Assembly (NCBI GenBank): GCA_003956705.1
Contig: QZCP01000108.1
Coordinates: 51,950 to 115,949 of the forward strand
Length of the DNA stretch: 64,000 nucleotides
DNA from: Brevipalpus yothersi
Lineage: Eukaryota; Arthropoda; Arachnida; Trombidiformes; Tenuipalpidae
Reading direction: 5' to 3'
Numbering within the stretch: the first letter of the stretch is position 1; each line of letters begins with the position of its first letter. This document shows positions 48,443-62,393 of the stretch, in pieces. The notes under the pieces were generated by a model that worked only from the letters and a program-made list of their open reading frames with translations, did no database searches and was not told the DNA's origin. Made by a program: the position numbers and the translations under genes.

Positions 48443-50818
48443 GCAGGAAGAGGAGGCGAAAGGAGATGAAAACGAACAATGAGTTTCATCGCTGCATATT
48501 CTATCCTTCATTTGAATCCATTCCAATCCGGTGTCGCTGACGGATGAGTGCATATACAAGATATCAAAAAGATTCCAGTCGGGAATAAATGCCGATCTAT
48601 TGAGTATGATTTCTGTGAAGGTCCTTAAGGACATTCAATCGATGAGAATGGACGAGCATTCAGCTGAAAATATTGAATATTAGCTTTGATATTGAGAGAT
48701 GGATATTCAATATTCAATACATCAGCTGTTCTGCTTTGTAATTTTTCTTGAAAGCAAAATTTTTTCGCCAAAAAACGATTAAATTCCGGAAAGTCTAGAT
48801 TCTTCCAATATAGATGAGCTATTCGTTTTTTCTAGTCAATCTTAGCAAATATTCACCCAAAAATTTTCCAATCTTTAGAATTTTGATCCTCCTCCATCGT
48901 TCTCAAATAAAATCATTGAATTGAGTTCCTCGAGATTAATACTTTATAAGACTGAGAAGTTATCCAGACGAATCAGTTGATAGTTGAATAGAATCGTTTC
49001 TGAAAGCAACATTGATTTGTCAAATGACCAAGTTTCTACTCAGCCAAACTCCTTGAAATGATTATAGACATGATCTACGTGTAATGGAATTGTCAGCCAG
49101 ACATGATGACGAAAGTGGTCATGAGGTGCCAAGTGGACACACGTGTGAAATTTTATTCAATGAATCATCTATCTAAACATCAGCTGGAATTTAAGATATA
49201 TTATCATTGTAGGCATGGGAAATGGGAAAAAAATTTCTCGAAATGTGTGTGTATGTGAACTCTGATATGGTCAACGTGTATCTTCGAGAGAGGAAGAGTA
49301 AAAGTGAATCTAAATCATATTATCTACTCTCCTCTACGATTTTTGATGAATAAACGGTGATAGTAGGCTGATTAAACTATATTGCTCACACCATGCTATT
49401 CGCAATAGGCGTATCTGGTAAATGAAGATGATAATGATGAACTTTCCCTGAATTCTCACACCTTCTCAACAACACTGAACATTTGAGCGCCACAAAATCA
49501 GCAATTAGTGGTGCAAAAAAAGACCAGGGAATAAATTTTGTGCGATCTGAACGGTCCATCTGCGTGCTAAATGTTCCAACTATTATGTCCAATAAGACTT
49601 GTCATGTCGTGTGTGTACATGACACATGCACACAATTTTGAACTGCAAACTTGTCTCTCATTCATTTCATTTCTCGAACTTCTCCTTGGTTAATTTCTTC
49701 CTCCAAATTCTCATTACGATAATGATCATCACCAAAAAGTGAGCATACTGGGACAAATATTTTTCGCCAATCAACGGCTAGAATACTGATTAGGTTTTCG
49801 AATTGAATCAACATAATCAACAAATTCATGGGGCTATGAAAATACACGAAAACAATCGAAGGTGTTGCAACTTTCATGAGTATTCTGAGCGATTTCATGA
49901 TCTGAATGGTTATACTATTTCAGTTGTCGGAGCATCTCGCAGGTTACTTGTTAATGATACTGATTGTGAATGCTAATTTAAACTTTACACTCTTTTTAAT
50001 GGTTTCCGAGGGTTTTATTTGGAAATGATGCGTGAGTCTTTCTTCCTTATACTATGCTTTCACTCTCATCACATATCATAAGATAACATGAGACGTATTT
50101 TCATGTTGAGAGACTGTGAAAAATATCATTTTATCATGAGACTTTTCCCAACTGATAGCAGCATCATGCAGACATTTGAATAAATGATCATAATTTTTAT
50201 ACATAATATTATCCGATACCGAACACAGTTCCAATGAGTATTAGATTTCCTCTCTTTTATTGTTCATGAGCTATACTGTACATCTTGACCATCAAAATTT
50301 GAGCATCATTAGATATAATAATGATTGGAAACCACTTTTGTGACAAAATTTTCTCTCTCATCAACAGCAACAAATATTATTCTTGAAATCTTTATACACT
50401 TCGTCTTCTCCCAACGTATACAGAAGATCCAACAAGTGTGATGAAGTAAAGTTGTTTTAAAAGAACAAACACAGGAAAAAGTTATTATATTATCATTCTC
50501 TCTCTCTCTCTCTCTCTATCCAATTAGTTGAATCAGATTCCTTTCCATTCCTTGTCTTTTCGCTTTTATGTAGGTCTTCAAAAGGTCCAGTTAACGTGTT
50601 CTTTTCTCTCTCCGCATGGTCATCATCATTGAGTACAGATAGCCCGAATGATAGTGGAACTCAAGTTTGTTCCGGTGACAAGCTTGAGCACGAGAAAGAG
50701 AAAAAAAGAGAGACAAAATTCTTCTTCAATGCTAATCTAGCTTATGAGAAGATAGGAATAACAAAATGCCTCCAATTAGATCTCTATCTATCTCGGAATT
50801 GCATCAAGTGAGGCCAAC
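47069..50818. other. 3.7 kb with no gene seen
   Basis: The left end (47220-47290, CT/CCT-rich on the minus strand) should be the promoter of the leader exon. A long GA microsatellite lies at 48390-48441 and a short CT run at 50498-50518. No splice-consistent coding structure was found. Confidence 0.5.
48390..48441. repeat. (GA)n microsatellite
   Basis: About 26 uninterrupted GA units in intergenic DNA. Confidence 0.95.
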
Positions 50819-51214
50819 ATGATTCTCATGACATGCCTTCTCAATCATACCAGCCACCACAAAACTAGGATCTGGACCAGTATATTGAGTCTTTCTCTTT
50901 TTCTCCCACTTTTTTTTATGTCAACTTCATTTCATTGTGGATCGTCAAAAAATAGTGAATGTACCCTTAATTCGAATAATGGGAAAATTATTATAATTAT
51001 GAGATACAAATCGATCTGTGTTGAAGTAATTCATGCCCAAAAAATACCAATGCATAAAGCGATTGACACAGAATTGAAACCTAAGCTTCCTCAAGGTCTT
51101 CGCTGGTTAATTGATGATTTATGGGAAGATTTGCATTTTCTTGATCAAAGTATTCAAGTTTCAGGTGATCTGAGAGTCTCCTCTCCGATAAACGGTTATC
51201 TAGTCGACAATTGA
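50819..51214 (+). CDS. doubtful small secreted or membrane protein
   Basis: Single open frame of 131 residues from an ATG. A hydrophobic stretch (SILSLSLFLPLFFMSTSF, about 21-38) could be a signal anchor. A C-terminal half follows that looks protein-like (PKLPQGLRWLIDDLWEDLHF, then SIQVSGDLRV). There is no intron, no homology I recognise, and the hydrophobic part is drawn from a CT-rich stretch. Its length is only modestly above chance for this DNA, so it may not be a gene. Confidence 0.3.
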   Translation: MILMTCLLNHTSHHKTRIWTSILSLSLFLPLFFMSTSFHCGSSKNSECTLNSNNGKIIIIMRYKSICVEVIHAQKIPMHKAIDTELKPKLPQGLRWLIDDLWEDLHFLDQSIQVSGDLRVSSPINGYLVDN

Positions 51215-52369
51215 ATTTGAGAGTGCTGAAAATCACATATAAGCCTACTCATCGTTCATGTAGATGAATAAATCATTTTTCTGGAATCTTGGCAAACAAT
51301 TTTGAGGAAAAAAATCTAAATCTAAATCTGATAAGATTATTATTACTTTAAACAATCAGCTTATCAGTGTACTCTTTTTGATAAAAAATTTTACATCAAC
51401 AAGCCAGCAAATGTCCTTACGCTTAATGATTACCAAACAACCTCCATCAATTTGGTTTCAATTAGAAGAATGAAACGATAAGCTATCAGTGTTTCAAGTA
51501 AATTTGAATGCATCAGACCAAAAAACGACCTCTCATCAGCTTGGAAATGGCTTGAGCTTCATTGTGAAAAAAGTCCACTATTTTCGATTATTTTAGTGAC
51601 TGGGTGAGGTGTCATTCAAAGTATAAATGAGCGACCTTCCCCGAATCAAATTGGCTGTTTTTCCAACTCTTTTACCAAAATCTTTTGATTTACTTATCTC
51701 ATTTACTTGGTTAAGAAACCACCGAGAATATATTTGCAATTCTTAACTATTAATAGTATTTTTTGTTTGCTATTGATTAATCGTTTCTGATTGATTCATC
51801 ATTTGAGTGAGAAAATGAGACTTTTTGTTCATATGAATTTAGAGTTGTTACGAAATCGCCAAGAATCAGAGTTCTCGCGGCATATTATATTTGAAATTTT
51901 CAATTCTAGATCCTATTTAGATGAATTCCAAAAATTTCAAGAATTCACAAAGCCCAAGGCTAAATTTTGGATAAATTTTAGCACCGTCTTTGAATATTGG
52001 CAAACATCCCACGAAAAAACATCAATCGAAACTTATTAATAGAAAAATTTTTAAAAATGGAAAGTTATATTGGGTGGAATTTTACAAGCTGTTTCGATTG
52101 TCATAAATATTATGAAACTGAAAAGTGTGGTAAAATTTCAAGGATTTCAAGTCCTTTCTTCTGTCTTTGACAGACCATAACAAATTCCAAATCAAATTAT
52201 TACGGTAATGTACAGGTGGAATGGTGTGGAGCGAAAGAATCTTCACGAAAAATATTCGAGAGATTTTACAATTTCCAATGAATTGTTTTGATCATCCTCT
52301 TGGATCCAATTATTAATATGTAGGCAAAATAGAAATACATGAAATGCTGGACACACAAAAAACAACAAT
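51215..52369. other. intergenic, no gene seen
   Basis: AT-rich DNA with a small (AAATCT)3 direct repeat near 51309-51330. A plus-strand open frame at 51791-52039 lacks support. Confidence 0.5.
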
Positions 52370-53184
52370 TCACATCTGTAAGAGCTCGTCGATTGTTGGC
52401 TGATTGTTGGCTGATTGATTCTCCGATTTTTTCGCAAGACACTTGACTTTAATGTTATTGCTCATCAAACTAAGCTCTGTAAGGCTGTTTGTTAGTGAAC
52501 GGACATCTTCCTTTATTTTTCCAGTGGGACTTTGAAAAACAAGTGGTTGATGAATTTTTCTGAAATTAAAATGAATGAATCAATTAATTGGGAATCTCAT
52601 TCATTGGTGTTGATTTAGAGGGATTTGTACTTGAAATTGATGAGCAAAATTTCCATAATAAGCTGAGCTATCATGGTGATCTTGAAATGAAACTTACGTG
52701 TGAAGAGGCTTGGGTTTCCGATTTTTTTGAATTATTATTTTAGCTCGATTGGATGCACTAGGTGTTTCGATTCCAAATGGAGAGTATAATTTCACTGGAG
52801 TTTTGGGCTCATTTTCAAATTCATCATAAAGAACATTTCCATCTCCAACACAACGCTTGGGACCATCTTTCGGTGATGTGATCCTCAGTTTCTAGAATCA
52901 AGTAAAAGGATGAATATTAACAATCTAAGAAAGTAATCGAGTGAATTAACCTGTCTTACCTGAGAAACAGAATCAAAAGTGTTCTTGATGTTGGAAATAT
53001 GTTTACTGGCAGTATTTTTGACATCTTTGAAAGCTTGGCGAACAGAGAGAGATGCTGATGTATACTTGGCTTGTTTCGATTTGGAAACTTCTCTCCTTAA
53101 ATCTTTTTTCTTTCGAGGTTTTGTATCTTTCACTGGATCTCTAGGATCGCCAATGTTTTTAGCAAAATGTATCTCTGTGCTCAT
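52370..53184 (-). CDS. disordered basic protein, likely nuclear
   Basis: Three exons, 52960-53184, 52698-52891 and 52370-52559 (junction phases 0 and 2), give 202 residues. It is Lys/Ser-rich with no signal peptide or membrane helix. Seen features are KDTKPRKKKDLRREVSKSKQ (a likely nuclear localisation signal), a weak helical ARQ-type segment (SVRQAFKDVKNTASKHISNI), three Ser/Thr-Pro sites (TSPKDG, KTPVKLYSPFG, ETPS) that suit proline-directed kinases, and a C-terminal QPTIDELLQM. That last motif has the spacing of a PCNA-binding PIP box but Leu-Leu in place of the two aromatics. I recognise no family; the composition resembles cell-cycle-regulated chromatin or spindle proteins, which is inference only. 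The ATG chosen gives MSTEIHFAKN. Confidence 0.65.
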
Positions 53185-54138
53185 GATGACTGACACTAAT
53201 GTAGATAAATATGTATCAAATCACTTCACAATATTTCAAGACTAGTCCTATCCAGCACACCGAAACAATGTGAAAAACTTTTCACAAACAGCTCTATTGT
53301 CAGCCTCTTTGAAGTTCTAGAAAGTCACTGAGAATAAAAAAACGGTGAACAAAGACGGAGAAACTTCCTTCCACCTGCTGTTTGATACTTTCTGGTTACT
53401 TGGCTCAATTCTACTTGCTTTTCTTACTACTACTTGAACATACTTTGTGTTCAGATTGGCCTCAGTCTTTCTCTCAGTCCACACCACTAGTCTGAACGGT
53501 TGTTAGCAGCAACTGTCGGTTTAAACTTTTAAAAACCGACTCTCTTGCTCCACAGCAGCAGCAGCACTCTGGCAAGCCTCCTCAACGGTCTATGGGACCG
53601 GTTCCATAGGATGTCCCGCCGTTGCCTCGATAGTTTTTGACTTCTTTCTTTCTCTCTCTCACTCACTTCCTCTTTCACTCTCTCTCGTTTCATCATTTTT
53701 ACTTAATCTCCATCATGCTGTGGTTAATCTGATTGTAACCATTAAACTTGTTCTGATATATATTAATTCGATTTCTTGATTCAAAAGCTGAAAAGTTGTC
53801 ATTCAAGGCGATCAAGTAGCACACTGAACTACTGAAGTGCATGAGAATTCTCTCTTGGATAACTAATTACACTGTAATGGCCACGATTGCTTTATCGAAT
53901 TGCTGATATCTCAAGTCATCTCAATTTTTATTTTGATGATGAATTCAGAATAATAATCAAATATGGTATGATTTGTCTAATAGAGTAAAAAATAAACACA
54001 ATTCAGGGTGAGATGCTATTCGATGGGAAGAGGAATGTACAGATCAAGTGGATCAGTCAACTTTAACCAAAAGGCTTTTTATAAGCTGGCAAATTATGGA
54101 TCGTTCCGAGAAGCTATCTCCTATGTTTAGAATCAAAT
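53185..54138. other. promoter side and 3' UTR of sim
   Basis: The left part is the promoter region of the 52370-53184 gene and includes a CAG/CAGCAG run near 53558-53570. The right part should be the 3' UTR of single-minded. CT-rich patches at about 53640-53690 are short. Confidence 0.45.
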
Positions 54139-57100
54139 TCAAAAAGAATTTGCAGAGGTGTAAGTGTAAGTTTTGGTGTTATAATGTCCAGCATCAACGA
54201 TTACGCTTGTATACACAGGAAGACTGCCCATTGTATTGACTCCATCGACTCTCTCCTCTGAACATTGATCATTACAATCAGGGGCAAAAAGACCATGACT
54301 TCTGGATGATGTATGAGTAGGAACTCGATAAGATGTACATGGAATAGTGAGATTGATATGATTTTGACTAGTGGTGGTTGAACATGGAGAAAATGATGAT
54401 GATGATGGGCTGTAGGAATCATGTTCATTCATAAATCTGATGACACTTGGCTTGGCCTGGATAGAAGATGATTTCAAAGAATTTGTGAACGTATCTCCAC
54501 TCATGGGAGATGTAGAAGAGACTGATGATCCTGAGGGTGAAGTCGAATGATTCCTATGGGAGTGGAAAGAATTAATTAGCATAGACAATAATATGGCGAA
54601 AAATGACCAATCGTACTCTTACCAATCCTCTTGGCGTGATGGCAGGCTGTTTGATGATTGATTTCCATTTCGAAACATTGTGATTAAAGATGACATTTGG
54701 TCAGTTTCATGATAAATATTGACAAGATTAGATGATTCCAAAATATCTCCGGAACCATTCTGGGTACACAGAGGTGTAACCTGCAAGTTTTCAGTATCTA
54801 AGTTTTGGGAACGTTTCCCAGAATCAGACGAATTGTGTTGATAAACATCTGAGCCCAAAATTTTCCGTTTAGCATGTGAAGGATGATCCTGAGCTTGAGG
54901 GTGATGAAGATGCTGGAATGCATCAGTAGAATCATAATTCACACTAGCGGGAGGAGAACAAAAATTTCCTTCACTATCAACAATCGGAGGACTTGAAGCC
55001 GATATCGTTCCCATGTTTCCATTAGTTCGATATTTGAAATTATTAATTGATTCGTCCGAGTATGGAGTTGGATAATTGGAATTCAATTCACCAATAAGTG
55101 CTCTCTGCTGAAATTGGGCAGCCATTGAGCAACTTGTATCTTGATTAACATGATTATATCCATAACTTCCATAATATGTTTGCTGCTTATCACCGAAACA
55201 TTTCAATTCATTGTTAAAACTGTAATAACTGTCGGAATTATCGGGATCAGCATCAGCGAAATGTTTATTCATGCAAGACAGTCCATTCGACGAAGTAGAC
55301 AGGGAAGATGTACTAGTGGTCACAGGATTATCATTTCTAACCGGAATCGAGCTCGCAAGTGAATGATTAACATTGTATGGCTTTTTACGCACTGATCGAC
55401 TACTTTTTTGCGATCGACTTGCACAATTAGGAGATGAATTCGCTCGATTGGATGAGATTGTATGGCTACCATTCAATGATGTCCTGTTGCTGTTGCCATG
55501 AAGATGATTGTTGCTGACTGTTTCAACTGTCGAATTAGAATTGGCATCCATGTTCACTGGAGATGATGAAGAGGATGAAGTTCTATTAGATGCGGAAAAG
55601 TAAACGCTACTTGAGCCGGCTTGTGTGCTATTGAGATTTCCGCTTTCCATAGAGCAACAAGCACTTGTGGATGAAGTATTGGCTGTGTTCATTTCGCTCA
55701 CATCGGTAGGACTCATGGGCAAGCTCATCGTGGAATCTGAATTAATACGATTAATATCTCGAGTAGATTGATGATTTGAGTTACTAGATCCTAGTTGTTC
55801 TATTGAGAGGATGAGATCACTTTTCTCAACTTTTCCTAAAACATAATTGATACACACTATGCAATGAGGGCGAGATGATCGAGTGTTGTGGACAATGACT
55901 GCATGGCTTTGCATCCATACCCATCCACCTCCTTTGGTCAAGAATCGATAGTATTTGGTAGTCATTTGGCCTTTCTGCATTACTGTAAAAACAAGTTGAG
56001 AATTTTGTTAGACTGATATTTCAGAATTTTCAGAATTTGCATCTAAACGATCAATCCTAGTGTATTTTGAAGCATTTGCTGTCTAGTTTGGCTCATAAAT
56101 TTTTGGGCAGATCAAAATAGAACGCATAATTATTTAAGATAATCGATTGGTTTTTCCGTTCAGGGTAAATACAAATAGAAAAAAGGCTCCCATATTCTGG
56201 AAAACATTTCGTTTTGATTGAATCCTCTCTCTCTCTCTCTCTGATTCAGAGAACTGTAACTGAATGGATGATCCCCCATCATCATTATGGAAATTGTATT
56301 CCCTAAGCAAATGAAAAGAGTTGTTAAGAAAAAGCGCCAAGATGGTATCCCTTCATCATCCATCGAAGTGATGGTTAAGATGGTAAATTGATATTGGAAA
56401 AGCTTTTCATTTGAAGGGTTCTGTTTAGTTAAGGATGAGCTAAAAATTTCGAGAAGAGAGAAAATGAAGGATTTAAGTCGCTTATGCAAGCATATACACT
56501 TATAAATGCCTTTTGCTCTCTCTTTCATCGAAAGAGCTGATTTCGAGTGATTCAAAGAGAGAGATTGCAAATATTGTTCAAGAAAGACAGCAAACAAAGA
56601 TCATTTTAGTACTTACACTTGAAATGACTGAATCTCATCCATTCAAGATCATTTTGATGAATATATTGGTAAATGGTCTTCTCTATAAGCTCTTGCACTT
56701 CATATCCGGTCAACTCCTTGACTCTGTAATCAAAGCAAAGAGTAAACATCATTTATTTTATCCTGATCATCAGAGTGTGAGCATTGTCGCCATCATCATT
56801 CCAGAAAATAAGTAGTATCTGATTATGCAAATTGATTCAAATTTACTGGAAACAAACTGCTGATAGTGTTTTTCCAGAGAAAAAGGATTAGTTAGAATCT
56901 CAAATGAGTGTATTCCGAAGGATCTTCTTGTTATGATTCTGCTTTTTGAGTCCAAGATTTTTTTTCCTCTTCAATCTATCAATTGTGAACATTTTCTGCA
57001 GATCATTGCAGACGGATCAAGATTTGCGATTCAATATTGTTTCCAATATGGTTTGTTAACGATGCTAGTGATGATCACAAGCATCAAAATTCCCTTCTAT

Positions 57101-59878
57101 TGGCTCACCAAGGACTTTGATGGCTCAAATTACGCTTTCTGTGCAAGTTGGAAAGGAAAACAGAAAAGTCCAAGAACAAAAGCGCCTAATCATCGGCATT
57201 CTCAAGTTGGTGATCAAATCATGATTCACTTTCGCTTCCATCTCGATACACGTTGATGGAAAACAATGAAAATGAGCTCATCATCCCAAGTGATGATTAA
57301 TAGAGTGAGAGAGAGAGCGAAAGGAAAATAATCATCAAGAAAGCGAAAAAAATTTCAGATCAGATAGATTCTTTTCGGTACCTGAAAATTTCCACCATAA
57401 TGACCTATAGCAGATGGCGCGCTTTTCTCAGATCATTTTGTCTTCTCTCTTTCTTTCTCTCTTTCTCTCTGTAATCTAGTGGAAATATAGGCAAACTGAG
57501 GTCTAGGACATCGAATCTTAGGTTGAAGGCATCAATGCATGGAAGCACTCTTCTGTTCCTAGTTCGATATCGATTTTTGTAGTATGCAGCTCATCATTGG
57601 TACTGTATCTATTTTGAAAGGAGCTCACTTGGAAATCTAAAGAAGGAGAATCAATAGGAAGAAGAGGAAAAAAAAGTTCTATTCATCGATTTACTTTCAT
57701 ATAGAATGAATGTCAAGGTGTCTTTGAGCTGATCATAATTCTTATCTTCATGTCTCTATTCATTTTCGTTCAAATCATATCAAAAAATTGGAAATCCGAT
57801 TGGAAAGTCGGATTGTCATCTGAACATCAGTTGAATAAAATTGAGGGAAAGAATTTCAATTAAATGTGTCTTAGAACATCAATCAGATAGCTAAATTGTG
57901 ATAGTTATTCAATGACATTATCAAGGTATATAGTCAAATTTATCTCCAAGTAAGATTAGATGCATGAGTTTCTACAAAAACTAGAAGAAACAACAAGTCA
58001 ATTGAAAAATTCCAATTGAATTAAATGCTTACCTTTGATCCATGAAGATTAGCTTAAAGTCAAGATTAGCTCTAAACATGAACATATTGCTGTACATCTT
58101 GATTTCGGTGATTCCATGAGGTGTGTAGGAATATCCAACCGCACAAAGACCCATATTTTGAAATGGACTTTCAGATGGCGTATCACCATTACTATTAGCG
58201 ACATTGAAAACTCTAACTTTCAAATATCCACTACAATGGATGACCTATGACCAAAAGAAACGATAAGACCAGGGAAAAAATAATTAGAATTATGATCTAG
58301 CATACCAGTACCGACATCTCACCTTATGCCCTTGTGAAGTTATTCCAGCATTACGTTTGGCAAGAACACACTTCATTCGAAGAAAGAAAGATCGTTGAAA
58401 CTCTACATTAATATCTTGACCATAGGCTATTGGCTGTTGAGATTGTTGAGATGCTACCAAGGAGCGAAGTTCGGCAGTTTCTTCAGATGACAGTGAAAGT
58501 ATTCGAGACATCTCTTCATGATCATCCAGGTGAATATATTCATACAAATCAGTTCCCGCGAGATCATGCTGCAAGAGAAAAATTTGCTGGTCAACTAGGA
58601 ATGATTTTTACAAGAATGACCAGATGATTCAGGGGCCGAGACGGTCAAAGTTCAGTTCTACTGTTTAGCTAAAAATTTACTGGCTCATAGACTTGGGCTG
58701 AACTTTTTTGACCTCAACATTTGACTTAATTGATGGTGATTGATAGGCTAAAGAGTCAGAATAGTGATCATGAAGAACACAAGTCAGTCTATTCTCTCTC
58801 TGGCCAAGTTATTCCCAAGAACGAAAACAAAATGAAATGAACTAGCCAATAAGCTTAGCTAGTCTACTCTGTAGTGATCAAAAAAGTTTCGCACGCTGTT
58901 TTTTTGGTGAGATTGAGAGAGAAAGTGAACAGAGCGAACATTTTGAAGTGAATATATGTATTCTTCAGTAATATGCTAATTATGATTGCTCTTAACCAAT
59001 TTTTGGCCGGTGAATATGAAAAGATTTGCTCAATTGAAAAAATAGTCCAAGCGCAACAGACCACTCTTAAGTGGCCATCAGCTCGTAGACAAGAGTGAAT
59101 ACGATATGGATCGAAGCAGTCTATCCATACAGTCTCAATGATCGCTTCTACGAATCAGGTCAGTCGAGTTCATCAGCTATTGGTACCGACAGTATTCCTT
59201 AATATTCTAGCTTATGTTGAGAGCGATCCACGGAAATCTAGTCTGCCAGAGGCTAAATTCGAAGAATCGTACATATTCGAGCAAAGAAATAAACGATATT
59301 CGTTTTAGATGTATCAGACAGCCTCAGAAAAAATGACTTTCAAGAAATGTTTGGATATTTTCAGAAGAAAGACAAAAATATGAAATCGGAACAGGCTTCG
59401 ATTTCATTAGAACATAGATTCTAAAAATGAGTTTCGTGTGGAAAAACTATCCAATAGAGGATGAATCACTTGTATTCATTTGAATTAGTAAGAGATAAAA
59501 GCATTGATAATGTGCGTAAACTTTTCCACTCATCATCATGTGCTTGAAGGTGAAACGGAATGAAGAGGAAGCAAGGGCTGCTGGAAATGAATAGAATTAT
59601 TCTCCATGATAGGGTGATTAAGAGGATTTTGGTGGCATTTTAATTACAAAAAAATGATAATCACCATAATAATTGAATATTCTGCTCGTCAGATAATGAT
59701 ATTCAAGTTATTCGAGAAAACATGAATGTTTGCAAGAATTTCTCTTTCTCTTTCTCGCTCTTTCTACGTCTCTTTTCTTCTTGCCGCTGCACTTCTGATC
59801 CACTAGATTATAGGACTGGAGTACATATATTCGACAAATCATTACTGCACTTTCATTCTCAGTCTAGTGAATGTTTGC

Positions 59879-59948
<70 letters not shown>

Positions 59949-60917
59949 CATGTTTTTGGAGAGCGTCGTCAGCCCTTAATGAATATTCAATGGCAGTGAG
60001 GCCTGTACTAATAGAGTGCTGTATGAGCCGAAGTTTGGAAGAATATAGTGGATAGTGGATAAATTGACAAACAACTCATCTATGAGATCATCAGAAAATA
60101 CAATGATGTATAATACAAATGTATGAATAATGTCGATTTGAATTCTGAGCAGTTCGATATTCAGGAAGGCGCCTTATTTTTCGACAATCATGATGGTGAA
60201 ATCAACTCACATTGGCAAGTCCTAGATGAGTGGAGACAGCTTCAGATATGTACATTATTTTACCATCAGGAGCGATAACAAATATGAAGCCATCAAGAGT
60301 CTGTAGGTAAAAGTAGAGAAAAGATAGAATCAGATTTGAGAAGGTAAATCAGGCACAGGACGTTACAGTTCATTAAGGTCTAATTGAGTAATGTCTTGAT
60401 TTTGTTTTTTCTTCTCAACTAAGTTACCGATGACTACAAGAATCGCGCCTCAAAAGCTTATGATAGGTGCGGACAGTTAATTTTTTTCACGAAAAAGTGA
60501 TCAACCTTTTTGACAAGGGGGGAATATAAGTGACCGAAATGGGAATTCTGATCGAATTGTAGCCTCGAAAGTCCGATGTCGCGCGGGGTTTCTCCCTCTT
60601 TCACTTTATAGTGTCCTTGTGGAACGTAAATCGTATTTAAGTGACCAAATTGTGCGCAATCACGATTGTTTTCTGTAGCATTTGACAATATACTTGATTG
60701 ATACAAACAGGTATATATGATAGAGAAAGAAAGATAGAAAGAGAGAGAGAGAGAGAGAACTGGAAAACAATGGTTTTAACAACGTCATTGACGGAAGTTG
60801 GAATTGCAAATCAACACATTAGCCAACACTAACACTCACTTGCTGACTGACTCTCCTCCATATCAAAGTCACCCTTACATGAACCCATGAACAGAAAGAA
60901 AGAAAGAAGGAAAGAAA

Positions 60918-60976
<59 letters not shown>

Positions 60977-61792
60977 ACAGTAGCAAAAAAAACAAGAAAA
61001 TTTTGTTATTGTTGTTGTTGTTTTCATTAATATTATTTTCACTATTATTTGCAATTGATCAATCATAAACAGATCATCTCACAAAATTCTTGGTCAAATA
61101 TATTCTCTTCTAGCTTCCTTATCCATACCCCTCATGTCTGTTCTCACTTGCATTCAAGACATGGGAAAGTGATTTAGAAGGCTGTGATATTGGGCCAAGA
61201 GAGTAAGTCATGAATCGATGAGAGAAACGATACATGAAACTTTCTCTTTCCTCTCATGTTCATGGAAATTTACACCTGAGAAAGCAACAAAGGTCATAAC
61301 TATGGATTGTGGAGGTCAAGTTGAGTCTTGACTTGTAGCTTCGGAAGGTGATGGATTTTTTTTCAACTCAAGATATTTTCATTCAGATCAAATTTCCAAC
61401 AAGTTTATCAGAATATAAACGCACATATTTTTTCCATCCCCATTCATGACTTTCTAGACATACACAAACACACACATACCCATAAGCTCACAATTTTTCT
61501 ACCTACAAATGACCTAGAATCAAATCAAAATGGTGAACAAAGTTTGGGAGACGTTGAAAATAACTTTCATCACATTTTATCGAAAAATTTGTTTTTCCGC
61601 TTTCATCGAATGAGACATTACTCTAGTTACAGCCTGTTAAGGAATTGGCAATATCAACTTCAATTAGTTAAGCATCCAATCAACCTTAATAGTCATTCAT
61701 ATTTACCCATAAAAGATGTTTTCCTAGTTCCACAATATTTGCTTTCAAAGTGTCTTCCGGAGGCGGTCTCGTGCCCCAGCCATCACCTAGAC
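54139..61792 (-). CDS. sim: single-minded, bHLH-PAS transcription factor (5' partial)
   Basis: Transcription factor that dimerises with ARNT/Tango and specifies ventral midline cells in arthropods. Seven exons are visible: 61707-61792, 60211-60300, 58323-58568, 58033-58244, 56617-56723, 54623-55982 and 54139-54553. All phases close, giving about 837 residues. PAS-A begins GLGDGWG...ELGKHLLW/TLDGFIFVIAPDGKIMYISE and runs through LYEYIH to RSFFLRMKCVLAKRNAG, VIHCSGYLKVR. PAS-B is MFMFRANLDFKLIFMDQR, ELTGYE, LIEKTIYQYIH, KGQMTTKYYRFLTKGGGWVW and SRPHCIV. The C-terminal 500 residues are Ser/Asn-rich and disordered, as expected for an activation region. PAS-A carries a loop insertion of roughly 20-25 residues. 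The bHLH exons are missing and should lie past the right edge. Confidence 0.93.
59884..59947. repeat. (GA)n microsatellite in a sim intron
   Basis: About 32 GA units; reads as CT on the transcribed sense of sim. Confidence 0.95.
60893..60973. repeat. (GAAA)n-(GA)n microsatellite in a sim intron
   Basis: A GAAA-rich lead of about 25 bp followed by about 26 GA units. Confidence 0.95.
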
Positions 61793-62209
61793 CTGTAGGA
61801 TAGATAGGAACAGTATTAAAATCTTACATTAAGAATATGAAGAGAAAATTTGTGATGCAATATTAGATTCTGGTTTATCATCTAGCTTAAGAACAGCTAA
61901 CAATTTGAATTGCTTCATTCGCTAAATGGCTAACTTGAATTATGCATACATTAAAAGCTAGTGACATACTACAAATTTTCAGCTTGATTTACTTTATGAG
62001 ACTTTGAAGGCCGATTTATTGTACTCTCTCTCTCTCTCTTATTCGTGGCCTTTTGGTAGCCTCTTGAAAGATATTACCATGAGCGTATATACATGTATTT
62101 TCAGGGTTCAACATTAGTACAGGGAGAGAGAAATGGCTTCAGATTGAATCTATTTGCTAGGAGGATCTGAATTCTTATTCAGCATGATGAAAAGACTAGA
62201 GAAGAGGAC

Positions 62210-62211
<2 letters not shown>

Positions 62212-62254
<43 letters not shown>
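62212..62254. repeat. (GA)n microsatellite
   Basis: About 21 GA units, paired with an inverted CT tract 140 bp to the right. Confidence 0.95.
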
Positions 62255-62255
<1 letters not shown>

Positions 62256-62390
62256 AACAATGGCCTGAAACACCGAAAGCGCTGTAGAGTTTGTCCTGAC
62301 ATTTATCCTAACAAATACTCTGTTTACCTTGCAGCTTCCTTTAGCGAACAAAAATGCAATGAAGAAGGAGGAAGCCGTAAGTAAAGCGAA

Positions 62391-62393
<3 letters not shown>

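Noticed and set aside
54139..61792. Trachealess or NPAS1/3 instead of single-minded
   Set aside because: The MFMFRANLDFKLIF and KGQMTTKYYRFLTKGGGWVW PAS-B sequences and GLGDGWG linker match Sim, not the Trh/NPAS group.
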